The notes beneath the pieces were generated by a model, which did no database searches, had not been told where the DNA came from, and saw nothing but the letters and a program-made list of their open reading frames with translations. A DNA stretch of 64,000 nt from Paramacrobiotus metropolitanus (Eukaryota > Tardigrada > Eutardigrada > Parachela > Macrobiotidae), in contig NW_026570282.1 in assembly GCF_019649055.1 (NCBI RefSeq), positions 62,001-126,000 on the forward strand, read 5' to 3'. Position 1 is the stretch's first letter. Every line of letters begins with the position of its first letter. Made by a program: the position numbers and the translations under genes. Shown piece after piece: positions 1-12,236 of this stretch.

Positions 1-948
1 TCCGGTAACCTGGATAACGGAGTTAACACAATACCTCACACTAACTCCCACATTGACATTCCCATGAGAATTCCTAACCAGCATATCACCACCTAATTAA
101 ACTGATAGCAACTATTGTACAAGTACTTACTTGTATCTATGGACTACAGGTATATAATCATGTAAAAAATTAAGCAGCATTTTGCGATACAGTTACCGAA
201 GTCACACATACCAAAATCCTTCTTCGGTCTTTGTAGTTAAGATTTCTCACTTCAGGATAGACTTTATGCCTGCAATATTAAGAAGATGCAGTTGGATGCA
301 CAAGTGCCAGAACCGAAATATGCTGCGAAATTAACATGATAAAACAATTTTAACTACAGTAATAAGCGATCTGACCGCTCACGGGATTCTCACCAATGCG
401 TTAGTTAAACAGAGCTCTAAGAAGTCTAAATTTTGATCGTTTAAGTGATTAAGTTGCACCGAAATTAAACCACCGATCAGCACAAAAACGAAAAGGCTGG
501 TAAAAAGTTATAATTTACAAAATTATCGCAATCAGTAATAAATTTTTATAATTTAAACACTAACTGTTAACTGTCAACATCTAAAATTATACGCTATATC
601 AACAGTTAACAGTGTCAACACATACTTGTGGCTCAGAATCTCCAGATGCTTTTCCAGAGCATCCAAGCGTGCATAAATACTTCTGAAAGGATATAAAAGC
701 AAAGCGGATGGAGTATGATCACAAATCAAAACGAATTCAAAACTGAAGATATCCCTGGCGAAGATACAGGCTGCTTAGGTGAACTCACATGTCTCCCGTA
801 TGGTTGGCACTCTGAGACCACACATGCCAAGATAATCCTGCAATCACGAATTAACCCATTATGGGAAGCTCCAAAACAGCCACTTGAAGCTCATTGATGC
901 TTTACCTAAAGCAATCAACAGGACGACGAGAACAAGCCGCAGGATCAT
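1..948 (-). CDS. UXS1: UDP-glucuronate decarboxylase, 5' part (partial at left edge)
   Basis: This enzyme makes UDP-xylose from UDP-glucuronate in the Golgi/ER lumen, for glycosaminoglycan synthesis. Five short exons join in phase: 948-906, 837-789, 682-626, 269-212 and 9-1 (cut by the window edge), giving 72 codons. Exon 1 encodes a hydrophobic signal anchor (MILRLVLVVLLIAL). Exon 3 encodes a charged stem helix (RLDALEKHLEIL). Exon 4 encodes a stretch ending KDRRRIL, and exon 5 starts VTG, the beginning of the Rossmann GxxGxxG region (KDRKRILITGGAGF in the vertebrate family). The type II membrane topology with a coiled stem matches the family. The catalytic short-chain dehydrogenase domain lies outside the window. 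No single exon exceeds 60 bases, so the gene is invisible to a length-filtered ORF search. The identification rests on the KDRxRIL-VTG junction, the anchor and the phase agreement. Confidence 0.8.
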
Positions 949-1235
949 ATTTTTTCGGAAACGGTCCGCAAGATACCGCGGCAAACTTCTCAAAGATTTT
1001 CTGCTTTCCAGCATGTCATGACTCTGTGCAGGATAGACTGTGACGAATAATTAGATGCATTGCAGCATTAAACGAGCCGGATAACATAAAAACAGAACAA
1101 ACAAAATTACAGAAACGAGGAAGTACCGGTACATACAAACTAATCCAGTTCAGTTATTACTTCAGTACTTGTCCCGTTACAGGCAGTACAAAAAAGTGAA
1201 AAAACGTAAAAACATCCACCGGAAGCTTCACTTTT

Positions 1236-1667
1236 AATAGCCTATTTCAGATTGCATACGGTAGAGGCTCCGTACATAGAATCGCACGGCGTCAGATAAG
1301 CAGTACGTTGGCAGGATGAAAACTGCTTCAGATCTTTGTGCGGTTACACTTTGGTCACGTACAGAGTACAGCAACGAAAAAATTAATCGAGTCGAGTGCG
1401 CGCGAGGACGTGACCACCCTGCTAACGGTCGGCGGTCTGAGTGCTCAAAAAAGATCCACGGGTAGCATACGCTGGCCTACCATTCACTCATGTGTTTGAG
1501 CCGTTGCAAGCATCCGCGTAAGGCAGATAGTTTTTACGCGTCACCGCACGACGCTAGGTTACAGCTGCTAACGTCGCGAACGGACGTAAAACAACCCGCA
1601 ACCGAAGGTTCCATATGGAACCGGAGCCGAATGGAGCACAAACCGTGCAATCTGAAATAGGCTAATA
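1236..1667. mobile_element. Small terminal-inverted-repeat element (MITE-like)
   Basis: A 19-base sequence at 1238-1256 (tagcctatttcagattgca) recurs as its exact reverse complement at 1646-1664, bounding about 430 bases without a coding frame. TA and AA dinucleotides flank both ends, so a short target duplication is possible but not clear. The size and structure fit a non-autonomous DNA transposon. No transposase is present. Confidence 0.5.
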
Positions 1668-1800
1668 CCGCACAACGGGCCTGGTGCTTATGGCGGGCAC
1701 CCGCCTTCGCGAGTGTGATAAGGCGGTTGTCAACAATCAGGCGGGCGTCGGTGGCGGGTATTGCAGAAATGCATTTGCAAAGTGCACTTTCCCACTAGCT
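1665..1800 (+). repeat. GC-rich dispersed repeat, copy 1
   Basis: Contains a 25-base stretch at 1683-1707 that is present in perfect reverse complement at 3630-3654. Similarity continues imperfectly for roughly 130 bases, with shared blocks such as ataaggcgg and gtggcggg. It begins directly next to the right end of the TIR element at 1236-1667. Confidence 0.6.
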
Positions 1801-2160
1801 GCGCATCCAAGCTGCTAGTGCGAGTCATACAATACTTGCTTACGCTACTCCACGCTTTATGATTATTGATACTTACCTTTAAAACCATCTTTTGTCTACA
1901 AAAAAGACTTACGCAGATCTTTCTAAATTGATTTGTTGGGCTTCTTAGTTATGATACAAAGATGCGTAATGCAGGATAAATGTCCCAGTGTCCCGTTAAT
2001 TTATTAGCGGACTTATTTTACTGGTTTCCAGGACTCACTTAACCTGCCAGGTATTTTCTTAAACCACTAAAGAGAATTGGTTTTTTTAATACAAAGATAC
2101 AAAGGTAAAAGGCACAGACGCAAAATATATATTTTATTTTGCTTATGAAATTATATAATG

Positions 2161-2180
2161 ATATATATATATATATATAT
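2161..2180. repeat. (TA)10 microsatellite
   Basis: Ten uninterrupted TA units, followed by more degenerate TA-rich sequence to about 2215. Confidence 0.9.
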
Positions 2181-3534
2181 GTTATTATATATGTTATTTT
2201 ATATATTTTGCTTATAAAGGGAATGCGTAGAGGCGACGACAGCTATGAAATTAGGACAAGCAGTTCAATGCAACTAAACCGAAAAAGAGGCACTTTGAAA
2301 CGCAAAATTAATTTTGCTTCAGCCCTAAAATGGTTTCAAACTGAATTGTTTACTTGCGGAAGCTAAAAGTAACAGCATTTTTGGACGTCAGAGGAAATCC
2401 TGTATACTGCAACGAAATAGGCTGCAACCTAAATTCAAAGGAGCGTTCCGGGAAACGCTGGATTTAGGCAAGCAACTTAGGCCACAGCCTAAATCTGGTA
2501 ACCGCAGTTTTTTAACAAAGAATGCATACCAAATAAACCTTTCCAATTTTTTTCTTTAACGTGAAGATCAAAACAGGTGGGAGAATGTTCTGTGATAAAG
2601 TGAATGAAGGTAAAAAACACTTAGGCTGTAACCTTAATTAATAGGAAAATTTGAAAAACTGTAGCAGTAAAAATAAAAGAGTTAGATGAATCGCGTTTTG
2701 CTCAATATTTCTATGTGATGTGATACAGGTTGAAACCTCTTTTTATTTATTGTTGAAAACCATTATGCGATTGAAACCAGATTGTATGGGACTTTTTATC
2801 TAAAGCAATAACGGTTTATATATATGTAAACAGTTAGTAAACCGAATTCTGTTTTCTGTTTGTTGGTCCATGACTGGTAACCTGACTGTCCCACAAATTT
2901 TAACGGTACGGCTAGCAGACTTACCGTAAAATTTTTCATTAGCAATAAAATATCATAATTATTAGAGTTATAGTTGCTTCATTTCCCGGCATCAGGGTAT
3001 GCACGAGACTCTTTGAGAATACGGTCAACGGTGTCTTGAGCATCTAAATGCATTATACCTGCTAAATTGCCAACACTGACAATATCGTTCTGTACGTTTT
3101 GCGGCTAATTTGCGGGTCTACTGTTATTTTATATTTGGTCACCTTTTTCTGGTCTACGTTACTTGATATTCAATATTCTTGCCGTTAATTTTCTTACAAC
3201 TGTTATTTTAGCTTGTTTGGTACTTTGGAGTAGATAACCATAAACATCTGCTTGAAAAAAGGGGATGGTGTCAGGATGCGTTGGTTTTTGTATTAAACTT
3301 TAAAAAAAACTTGTTCGAAATCCTGAAGGTGTCAAAGCGATCCACGTATATAGCGTTACATCCTCTTCTGTTTTCAGTTGGTCGCATGATTGAACCTGTT
3401 GCCTACTTGCATAACAGTCAAAACAAACAAAAAGACTACAAACCGTTCGTTTCTTTGACTTACAGTTGTAAAAAAACGAGTTCAGCCACGAAAAACAAAG
3501 GCAAATACACAAAAGCAAAAGTGCACTACCGATT

Positions 3535-3680
3535 AGGCAAGTGCAGTGCAATTGGTGCCTCGGTGCAATGTGCAATTCGGCAATGCCCGCCACTGATATT
3601 GATACAGTACCCGCCTTATTGCACCCGCCAAGGCGGGTGCCCGCCATAAGCACCTGGCCGCACAACGGGCACAACGTACG
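3535..3680 (-). repeat. GC-rich dispersed repeat, copy 2 (inverted)
   Basis: Reverse-complement partner of the copy at 1665-1800. The 25 bases at 3630-3654 match perfectly and the flanks match partly. It also carries its own hairpin-forming palindrome, gcacccgccaaggcgggtgc at 3621-3640. Confidence 0.6.
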
Positions 3681-4007
3681 CGTTCGCACAACACGTGCCG
3701 TAAGGCACGTAACGTATCCAATCTTCCAAGAACCAGGCCGCGGCCGCACAGGGCGTACGTACATACACGCGTGCTGCATACGTGCCGTAAGCACGGAGAG
3801 TGCAGAAAGATGCTGTGCAGAAAGGTTTTAGTTTTGAAACAGATCACAGAACTTCCAAAAATCATCCATTTGATTTACTTAGAGTTTTGTGTGAAAATTT
3901 TGTCACACAAGTCTCAACACTGTCTTGAATTTGGGAACTGGAGTTGTTATCTTTCAGTATTGTGGTCTAGCATATTACTAGTAAATTTTTAATTCATCTG
4001 TCTCACA

Positions 4008-5422
4008 ATGACTACCGCGGCTCGTCCTACGTTCAATCCAGCTGTGGGGGGCTCACAACGAAATGAAGGTGCTTTGGCATATCAGTCGCAGCAGTATAGC
4101 TCTCAGGACCTTCCTGGCCATAAGAAACTGAAACACAGGTAAATATCCTGTTGCTACTTGCTTGTTATCTGGACCTTCAGTTATCCTGTTTCTTTCGCCA
4201 TTCAGACAGCCAGGCCAAGGGACAGTTGATGACGTTCGCAATCGCGATTTTCGCACAGAACTCGAGCAACGCGAGTACAGACACAAATCGTCCAAGCGAG
4301 GAGCCATTGATGGTAAAACACTAAAACCGTAACATTTATGACTTACGTCGTGCGATTTATGTTTTTGAAAATGAAAAGAATTAAAAGTAAATAGCTTTTC
4401 GTGTACTTGTTTGTCCGTGTTTTTTGGTAATGCCATTGTCATGAACCTGTGCACAAAGAAAGCCGTGTTATTTTTCAGCTACAGCACAAATTCTAACATG
4501 GCATACAGTTTTTCTACGATGCAGGTGTGATTAAGAATTAAAAGAATTATGATTTTGCTTTTTGGAGTGTGTAATAGCCATAACGAACATAAGTTATTAG
4601 TACCGAGTATCGGGGACTACAGATATTTCATATTACTACAAGTACATACAGTTATGATCTATTTGCCCCATAAGCACTTACATGGTTGCAGATGGAGCAT
4701 ATTCCTCAGCCCAGAGCAGTTCGGGCAGTGCCAAGAAGGCCCGAGTGGAAGCCATTACCCCTGGAAATCTTGATGCTGATGAACCTTTAGATGACTCAGA
4801 CAAAGACACCAGCGACGAGGAAGATGAAGACGATACTGCCGAACTCATGGCGGAATTGAATCGTATTAAGAAAGAAAGGGAAGCAGAACAGGTACGAGTA
4901 GGCTTTCCAAGTCGTCCATGTATCGCGCAGCCGTAGTGGTCACAATTGGGGTTTGTTTTGTGTCTTGCGAAATGCATTTACGGCTAGTAAAACTATGCTG
5001 CAGTCAAGCATGTTGAGTAATTTTGGACATGGATCCGTTTAATGCATAAAAATGCGAGCTGCAAAATCATTTTACGGCCACGTTTCAAGCCATTTCAAAA
5101 AAATCCAAAATCAGATGTTTTCCAGCTTCACTGTATTATATTATTCAGTTAGGTAACCTTTTTCCATTGATTTTTTCAGGTCAAAAAGGATGAATCAAGA
5201 AAAGTGGAAGAAGAGCGTATACGCATGGAGAATCTACTACATGGCAACCCTTTACTTACCAAGAAGGGCGGCGATTTCACTGTGAAAAGAAGATGGGATG
5301 ATGATGTAGTATTCAAAAATTGTGCAAAAGGTCAGGACGAAAGGAACAAACAGAAAAATTTCATCAATGATTCTCTACGATCCGAATTCCACAAGAAGTT
5401 CATGGATAAATACATAAAATAA
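4008..5422 (+). CDS. CWC15: Spliceosome-associated protein CWC15
   Basis: CWC15 (Cwf15/AD002) is a component of the Prp19-associated complex in activated spliceosomes. Four exons, 4008-4138, 4206-4312, 4692-4891 and 5180-5422, join in phase to encode 226 residues, close to the family length of about 230. The start [12 protein letters not shown] and the next conserved block (PGQGT, then [11 protein letters not shown]) are the N-terminal signature. The middle is acidic ([14 protein letters not shown]) and is followed by the helical RIKKERE segment. The C-terminal half contains GNPLL, the [16 protein letters not shown] motif and the terminal [17 protein letters not shown] tail, all typical. A polyadenylation signal AATAAA lies at 5650-5655. 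The gene is convergent with ANKIB1, with about 380 bases between the stop codons. Confidence 0.95.
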
Positions 5423-5803
5423 TGGCCTATTATTTCGGCATTACGTTATTTCTCGTTAGGTAAAGGTGAACGCTGAACAGTTGGATGCTGGAAGAGCTTC
5501 AGTTTTACCTCGATTTTGCTTTTATTTCAAGATGTACATGTTCAACATTTTCTCTTCTAGGATTTTCTTGATGTTTACAAAGCATTCTCTCCGGGCATAA
5601 AAAAGATCACTATAATTCCAAAGATTCGAGAATAGCAGAGATACCAATCAATAAAAAAGTGAAAAGATTCCCTGAAAACATTTGTAAAATAGAAAACCAT
5701 TAAAAACTAAAACCTATGAGCTAATAAATCACCGGAAAACTGACTTCGTTGTATGTTATTCCAGTTCACTGTACAAGACCACTAGGTAAACAGGCGCACC
5801 GGT
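5423..5803. other. Short 3'-to-3' intergenic region
   Basis: Spacer between the stop codons of CWC15 (plus) and ANKIB1 (minus). It should hold both 3' UTRs. AATAAA for CWC15 is at 5650-5655. No other feature is seen. Confidence 0.7.
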
Positions 5804-8800
5804 TTATTTCGAAGTACCGGGTTCGTCAGGTTCGGTATTCTTTAGGATGTTGGTATCAGTCATCTTTTGCAAATGATCCAGGAAAAGTTCGTTGGCAGTT
5901 ATATGGGCAAAATCAGCCGATTCAAGGCTGCTCACGGATTCGGAATTATGGTTCTCCCAACCAGGAGAGACAGGAAGATCTTCGCTTTCAGATTGCTTAC
6001 GTTCTTGCAGATCCTGCAGAGAGAGTTGAATGGCTAAATTGAGATCATATTCCTCCGCTTCTCGAACACCAGGAACTTCTGCAGACAACAACGAGTTAAC
6101 TTTGGCAATAAACCACGCTTCAAACAGGCAAATAAAATTGTTTTCTGCCTCCTACGGCGTAGCATTAAATAACAAACAAAACAATCATTCACGCTCATTT
6201 TCCAACCGAAAAATGTGACACTCATAAGAAATACTTTATCCGTTATCGAACAAACTCGAAATCATGCCATAACCCATAAGGAAAAGTCGCGGATGAACAA
6301 AAGATGGACATGCACCGGGTAATGATTATTGTAACTGGTACAACCTGAAGTTGATTTCAGTACATACCCGCGGCAAAAGCAGAATGCCGACGAGATGCAG
6401 TACCAATGGAAGACTCGGAAGAAAAGGATGAAGTACGGTTTTCCAGATCGCGCTGCATCTGCAAACGCGATAATTCCATAGCGATGATCATATCCAGCTT
6501 GTGTGATGCTCTTGAACCAGATGTGGTAGGCTGGTCTGAAAGCACAGAGAACTTACTTGAACGATAAACCAATCCATCCCAAACAGCACATGTGATAAAC
6601 GATAAACCAAACGTGTAAATTATCGAATACGAGTATACGACCAATCGGCGAAAACTTACAAATAACTTGTTAATAATTAACGTCCGGCAACTACAGAAAC
6701 AATTTTGTTATCAGTCTTACCATCTTCAACGCTTTCTTTGGCATCATCTTCATGCAATCGCTTACAACGGAGTGTACAGTGTCGGTGATAAATTCCTGTG
6801 CGAGGATTTTTTGCACATGGCCGGGAACATCCCGGCCTGCTACACGGATTAAGACCTATTCACCAAAACAAGTAATCATAAAATCGCTGGAATGGCAACA
6901 TTTGGAATGAGTACTCAGAAGCATACTTATTCCAGAGGAAGAGAGCAACATTCCCACATCCTCGTCACTATCGTCAAATTCCGGCCAGTCATACAGCGCA
7001 GCTAGATTTGCATGACGCCCGCGCTTATCAACAACCCATGGATTCTGTGGATCGAGATCCGCCAATGAAACAGCAATGGCAGCTCCCATATCTTCTTGTA
7101 AAACCTTGAGAAAACCATACACCATCGGTTAGATTAGATTTAGATGTACCATACTTCGTTTTACACGAACCACATCGTCGAAATCCATCCCAAACAGTCC
7201 TGGTATGCGTCGCTTCCTCTTCTTCCTTACACTAGGCGGTGTTTCTGGTATAATTAACCTGCGAATAATGTTTAATTTAAGACTGCAGCATAATGTCAAC
7301 AAAAACTACAAAGTAAATGGACATTAACACAAGTTGATGAGCTCATTACACTAAAATCGGTCCTTTTCATGCAATTAAACGGAAATCTGCACAGAAGGAC
7401 CAATTTGCGCGACAAAGATAACAAGAACCAATACTGCACCATAAAAATTTGTACCGAAACGATTAAAGGGTTAAACGGTAAATGAAATTGAACGTTTGAA
7501 ATTCTAACTGCTTAACAGACAGCAAAGTCACCTACCCTTTATTAACCGCTACAACAAATTCCTGACGGCGGCGTCTGATGAGTCGCGTAGCATTAACCAT
7601 ATCATCTCTGCAGTGTCGTAAAAAGCGGGTAGAAAACATAGAATCCATAAGTTCGGTAGCATTTTCCAGCTCAGTTTGCATATATTCGAAAAGAATGCGA
7701 TGATCCTCCAAATAATACGCGTACACGTACGATCCTTTCAAAACTTTTCGCGCTTTCAGCAGTTCATGGGCAGCTTCCCGAAGATAAGAGAACTGCTCCG
7801 CGGAAACATTCATGTAGGTGGACAATCGACAGATCTTCATGTCCACATTGTCAATGAATGGTTGGGCATTCTAAAAACACTCTCTGGTTACAAGGAAAAT
7901 TTAAATACATAATAATTATATAATCTCTATAAAGAGATATACTTGTATAGATGTACTGAACAGGCGCGAACTGTAACAAGTTCGGACAAACAAACAAAGT
8001 TAGCAACGGTTCGGACAAACAAACGCAGTTCACAGTCACAAGAAATTCTAGCATTATTTACGATTCTTCCATTTATTCTGTACAGGGAAAAGCTTAGCAA
8101 GCAACTTTCATATGCGCACAAACAGAAATTTATACTGACACCCGATATTTTATTCAAATGACCTTAAGTGCTGCCCCGTGAGCCTTATATTTGCCGTAGA
8201 AATGCACAAAGCGATTGAGTTCGTTGATCCGTCGATTTTTCTCCTCCGCCGCACTGATTAGCTTGCCAGCTTCGTCCTGTGCTTTATGTACCGCATCGGC
8301 GCGTGTGCACCGGAAGTATCCCCCCGTTGCCGTGCTGTGTTTTTTCCATGCATCCCCACAAATCCAGCAGAAATCATGTTTACATTTGCAGCATTTCATG
8401 TGATTGCAGCCATCAGTTTTCTGGATAGGAGATTTACAACTCGGGCATGGCTTGGAATTCGTAACAAGCCAGAGGTTATTTGCGGCTTCTTCCAGTGCTT
8501 CGTGTGTTCCACGAACTGCAAACGTTCAAAGTTAGGGACTGAAATGTAGTCATCCTAAATAACTGTAAGAAATAAAAATGTTACCGTAGGTAAACAACCC
8601 AATAAACTAACTAGCAAAGATTTAAGAAATCGAAAGGCTCAAAATAAATCTGAACTCGAAAGATAAAGAGATCAGCAACTGGATAATGTACATCCAGTTC
8701 TGATTTTAAGCGCAATTCTGGAATGTCTCAAACAAGAAATCGGTATAAGTTGATAGTCGTGCTGAATATAAATTACTTTCTTCCGGGCGGACGTCAATGA

Positions 8801-11800
8801 TTCGCTGATGCCATTCGGTCCATTTATCACAACTGGACGGCTCATGAGCTTCTCCCGAGCACTCCCAACAAAAGTAGTGTCCGTTACCGCAGTCGACGGC
8901 GTGGGACGTCGCTAAGGGTGGCTTCATGTGGGGAATATCGAGTGACAAGGGCGCCGGTAGTTCTGGTCGGCACACAGCACGCCCGCATCCGGCAAAGGGG
9001 CACCACTTCATGTTTGGGTTACTTTCCACAAAGGCCTGCTTGCACAAGAGATGAATAGATCACTACGCTGTAGACACACAATGTCAGCAGCGGGTAAACA
9101 TACTTCAATGTCAAACTGCAGATATTTTCGCGCGACTTCACGTGACACCAGACCTTCAACAACATCGCAAGGAACGAGTACCGAGCAGCTGGAATCAGGG
9201 CACACGATCGGGTAGATGTTGCCATTGTGTATCTTAATTGTCAAATATCTAAAATGCGAATACAACGGTTGCTACACATTTTTCATTAAGTTCATTCTAA
9301 TACTTTTTTACCATTTATTGTTACTGCATCTGCCCACAGATAATATGCGTAGTAACTTGGCTGCTTACTATACCGTTCACCGACATAGTAAGTAAGTAAG
9401 TAAGTAAAAGAAAGTAAGGAAGTAAGTTAGGAAGTAAGTAAGGAAGTAAGTAAGGAAATAAGTTAGTAAGGAATAATAGTAATAGTAATAGTTAGTAAGG
9501 AAGTAAGTTCCTAATAGCCTATTCTAGTAGTACTAATCTACCTAACAAACTAAAATTTAGCAACGTAAAAACGATTACTGTACAGTGCAGAGCGCTAACG
9601 AGCCCCCATCAACTGCAATTTGACATCATTACATAACAGTTAATCAGGGATTGTGGAAGTTGATTTAAAAAAAAATAACAGGCACCTAACCGGTTTCCGA
9701 ATGTTCGTTCAAACTACAGTACTCTGTAACTGCCGGCCTGTTATTCAACATTACAATACGTACATAATTAGTGAGCATGTGAAATCAAGAAGTGGATTGA
9801 ACAGGTTGCACATAAAGTACGCGTTCTGCCGTATCGTTGGTAGAAAACTTCCGGCTCATGCAAACCGCGATTCTGTTAAGGAGTTTCGCTAACGGCTTGG
9901 TAAAAGTTAAGCACGGATGATTAGGACTTACTGCTGCCAGCAATTCCGACAGAAATCGTGTTCGCACGCTAAATAGACTGGTTCTTCTTCACAAGGCATA
10001 TCCTCCGCACATATCGGGCACTGAAAATGACATCATAATCAATATCTGATGCATTTCGGCTCTAATCTCAATCTATCACATCCCAAATGGTCAAGAGCAC
10101 TAATAAATGTTTATGTTGTCATCTAACCATTGAGTCCGCTTTACGCTGCAATGTCCGTTTGGGACTGCCCAATTCTAAATCCTCCGGTTTATAGCAGCCA
10201 TGTTTACGCCTCTTAGCAAAACTCTCGGGCAGTTTCACTCCGGCATTTTTGCAGCACTGAGCTGGGTTTTCGAACCAAGAATCCAACAATGCTTGTCTTG
10301 ACCACGCTATAACACAACGATTTCATGAGTTACATAAGGAATAGCATTATCTGCAAGTCTGCAAGGTTTGCAGAAATGTTAATTTCACAACAAACTGAAA
10401 TAAACCCATACCAAAATTTCGTAATAACGCTTCTGCAGTAAAAAGAGGCACATGTAGCATGTCCGAAGTTTCGACAACTAGCTGATCTTTTTTCCGTTGC
10501 AGATCTTGTATCCTCAATCCATCAAAACTCTGCAAAACCATATCCTAACATACTGCGGCCGTTATCGGTCTATAGTCTATACGGTGAAGCTACCATTTTC
10601 AGCCTTATATTAAATTTGTGGCACTGTTGTTAGTTTTTTCTAATGTGAGAACAGACTATGAAAATTTGATACAGTATCCTTTTTAAACTAACTGTCAAAT
10701 ACGTTTACAACAAGTACAGTATCTGCATATATACACTGCCACGCAAAATTAAGATGTGTCGGTGGCATTGTATTACTTAATGTATTTGCATTGTATTAAT
10801 TAATGTAATTAATGTATTCCGATGCGTAAATGCGCTCTGAAGAGAACAGATTATGATTTCCTTGTGTACGAGTATATCCTTTGTTGTTTTGTCACTGATG
10901 TGGTTTTTACAAAAAATAAAAGTGCTGCTGATGGTAAACCATGCAACATTGTTAGAAATTTGTGCCCATCATCCTTAATTACCTCAGTGTGTCCTATGGT
11001 CCAGTCTTCGCTCTCGTCATCGAACTCTTTCCCATGGTTTGAACTTGCATGAAAAACTGTTTTACTCTCCAAATATTCAGCTACACGCTCATGCCCAAAA
11101 TCGCAGGCTAGGTCGACCGGCGTTTTGCCGGATCCATTTCTTACAAATAAAGGTTCTAGAGCCTTTTCCACAATTTCCTAGAAAACATACTATCTAGTTA
11201 TCTGTATCAACACAAAAAAAGTTTAAATATCGAAAACAATCACGGACTAAAATACCTCACAAATTTCCAGAAATCCATGGGCTGCCGCCAGATGTAACGG
11301 AGTGTTTCCATGCTGAGAAATAAGCATAAGTGCATTATGAGAAATAAATAAAAGGACATGATTGTATCACTTATTTGTAATTATTATCCAAAAAATGTAT
11401 ACTGTAATGAAAATCGTTTGCTGACATGCCTAATTGCAAAACATTAACGTAAGATAAACAACGTCATCTATGGTTTAAAACCACTGCATATTGATATAAG
11501 AACCGATATAAACCAAATCTGCATTTCGAACAAAATTCCCTTCGAATGCCATAAATAAGATCTCTACTCGGCGGCATCCGCACAAAAAATAGCCTCACCA
11601 TATCCAGCATCATGTACACTTCTTTCAATAAGAGCGGAGCATTCTCCGTGTCCTTATATTCCAAAATTAGCTTCAGGCATTTATGTTTCCGGTCGCCGTG
11701 ATACTGAGGGAGATCCTTTAGGTAAATGGAAAAGGGAAGACGACACACACAATGGACGGCAGTCTCCTGAGCACTGTTTCTTTTTGTGATATCGACGCTG

Positions 11801-12236
11801 TAATCCGTTAAAAATGTCCTAGAAGAAACAGACATCTTAAAACTTGCCAGCAGATGGTACGAAAAAAACACACATACGTTCGGTAACATAAAAACACACA
11901 TAAGTTCGGTAATTACCACATTTAGAAATTAACGTCACAAATGGAACAAAACCACACGGTAAATTAAAATTATTACATTACTATTATTTGATTATTGCAA
12001 CTTTGCTGTCTTTACAAGTTTTTTGTACGATGAAACAATTATAGTTTATACCTGATCAGAGTCTCCATCCCGTGAATGCAGGCCAACTGAAACGGTGTGT
12101 TCCCTTCGTTCTTTATATAAACAATTTCGATGTCCAGCTGTTTTCGGAGATCATCCCGATTTTTCAGTAGCTCCAGAGCGCCAGCCTCGTCGCCGTGCGC
12201 GAGATGTCTTCGCAGTTTGCTCTTGTGATTTCCCAT
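5804..12236 (-). CDS. ANKIB1: Ankyrin repeat and IBR domain E3 ubiquitin ligase
   Basis: This is an RBR-type (Ariadne-like) E3 ligase, which passes ubiquitin through a cysteine thioester. Fifteen exons join in phase: 12236-12052, 11818-11599, 11312-11256, 11177-10983, 10544-10412, 10306-10128, 10020-9932, 9248-9104, 9035-8777, 8515-8163, 7870-7536, 7258-7165, 7104-6927, 6535-6368 and 6078-5804, giving 954 residues (human about 1089). The order is: start [10 protein letters not shown]; ankyrin repeats ([13 protein letters not shown]); a conserved block ending [22 protein letters not shown]1 (CPICAED...[10 protein letters not shown]); IBR (WCPFAGC...[14 protein letters not shown]); and RING2/Rcat ([19 protein letters not shown]), with Cys524 as the expected catalytic residue. 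A helical Ariadne-like region follows. The C-terminus carries three ubiquitin-interacting-motif-like helices. It is head-to-head with the lectin receptor gene and tail-to-tail with CWC15. Confidence 0.93.
9387..9509. repeat. Degenerate AAGT tetranucleotide microsatellite
   Basis: About 120 bases of agta/aagt/aagg units with interruptions, then agtaat trimers. It lies in the ANKIB1 intron between 9248 and 9932. Confidence 0.9.

Larger units (their letters stand above)
949..4007. other. Intergenic region between divergent UXS1 and CWC15
   Basis: About 3 kb between two genes transcribed away from each other, so it should hold both promoters. I find no exon chain I can support. It contains a small terminal-inverted-repeat element (1236-1667), two inverted copies of a GC-rich repeat (about 1665-1800 and 3535-3680) and a TA microsatellite at 2161-2180. 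Open frames here, such as 3281-3649 plus and 3300-3794 minus, overlap the repeat and look like chance. Confidence 0.6.

Noticed and set aside
131-143. 13-base microexon (TCCATAGATACAA) joining UXS1 exon 4 to an open frame at 1-90
   Set aside because: It keeps frame by chance, but the direct splice from 212 to 9 gives the conserved KDRRRIL-VTG junction, which is a far better explanation.
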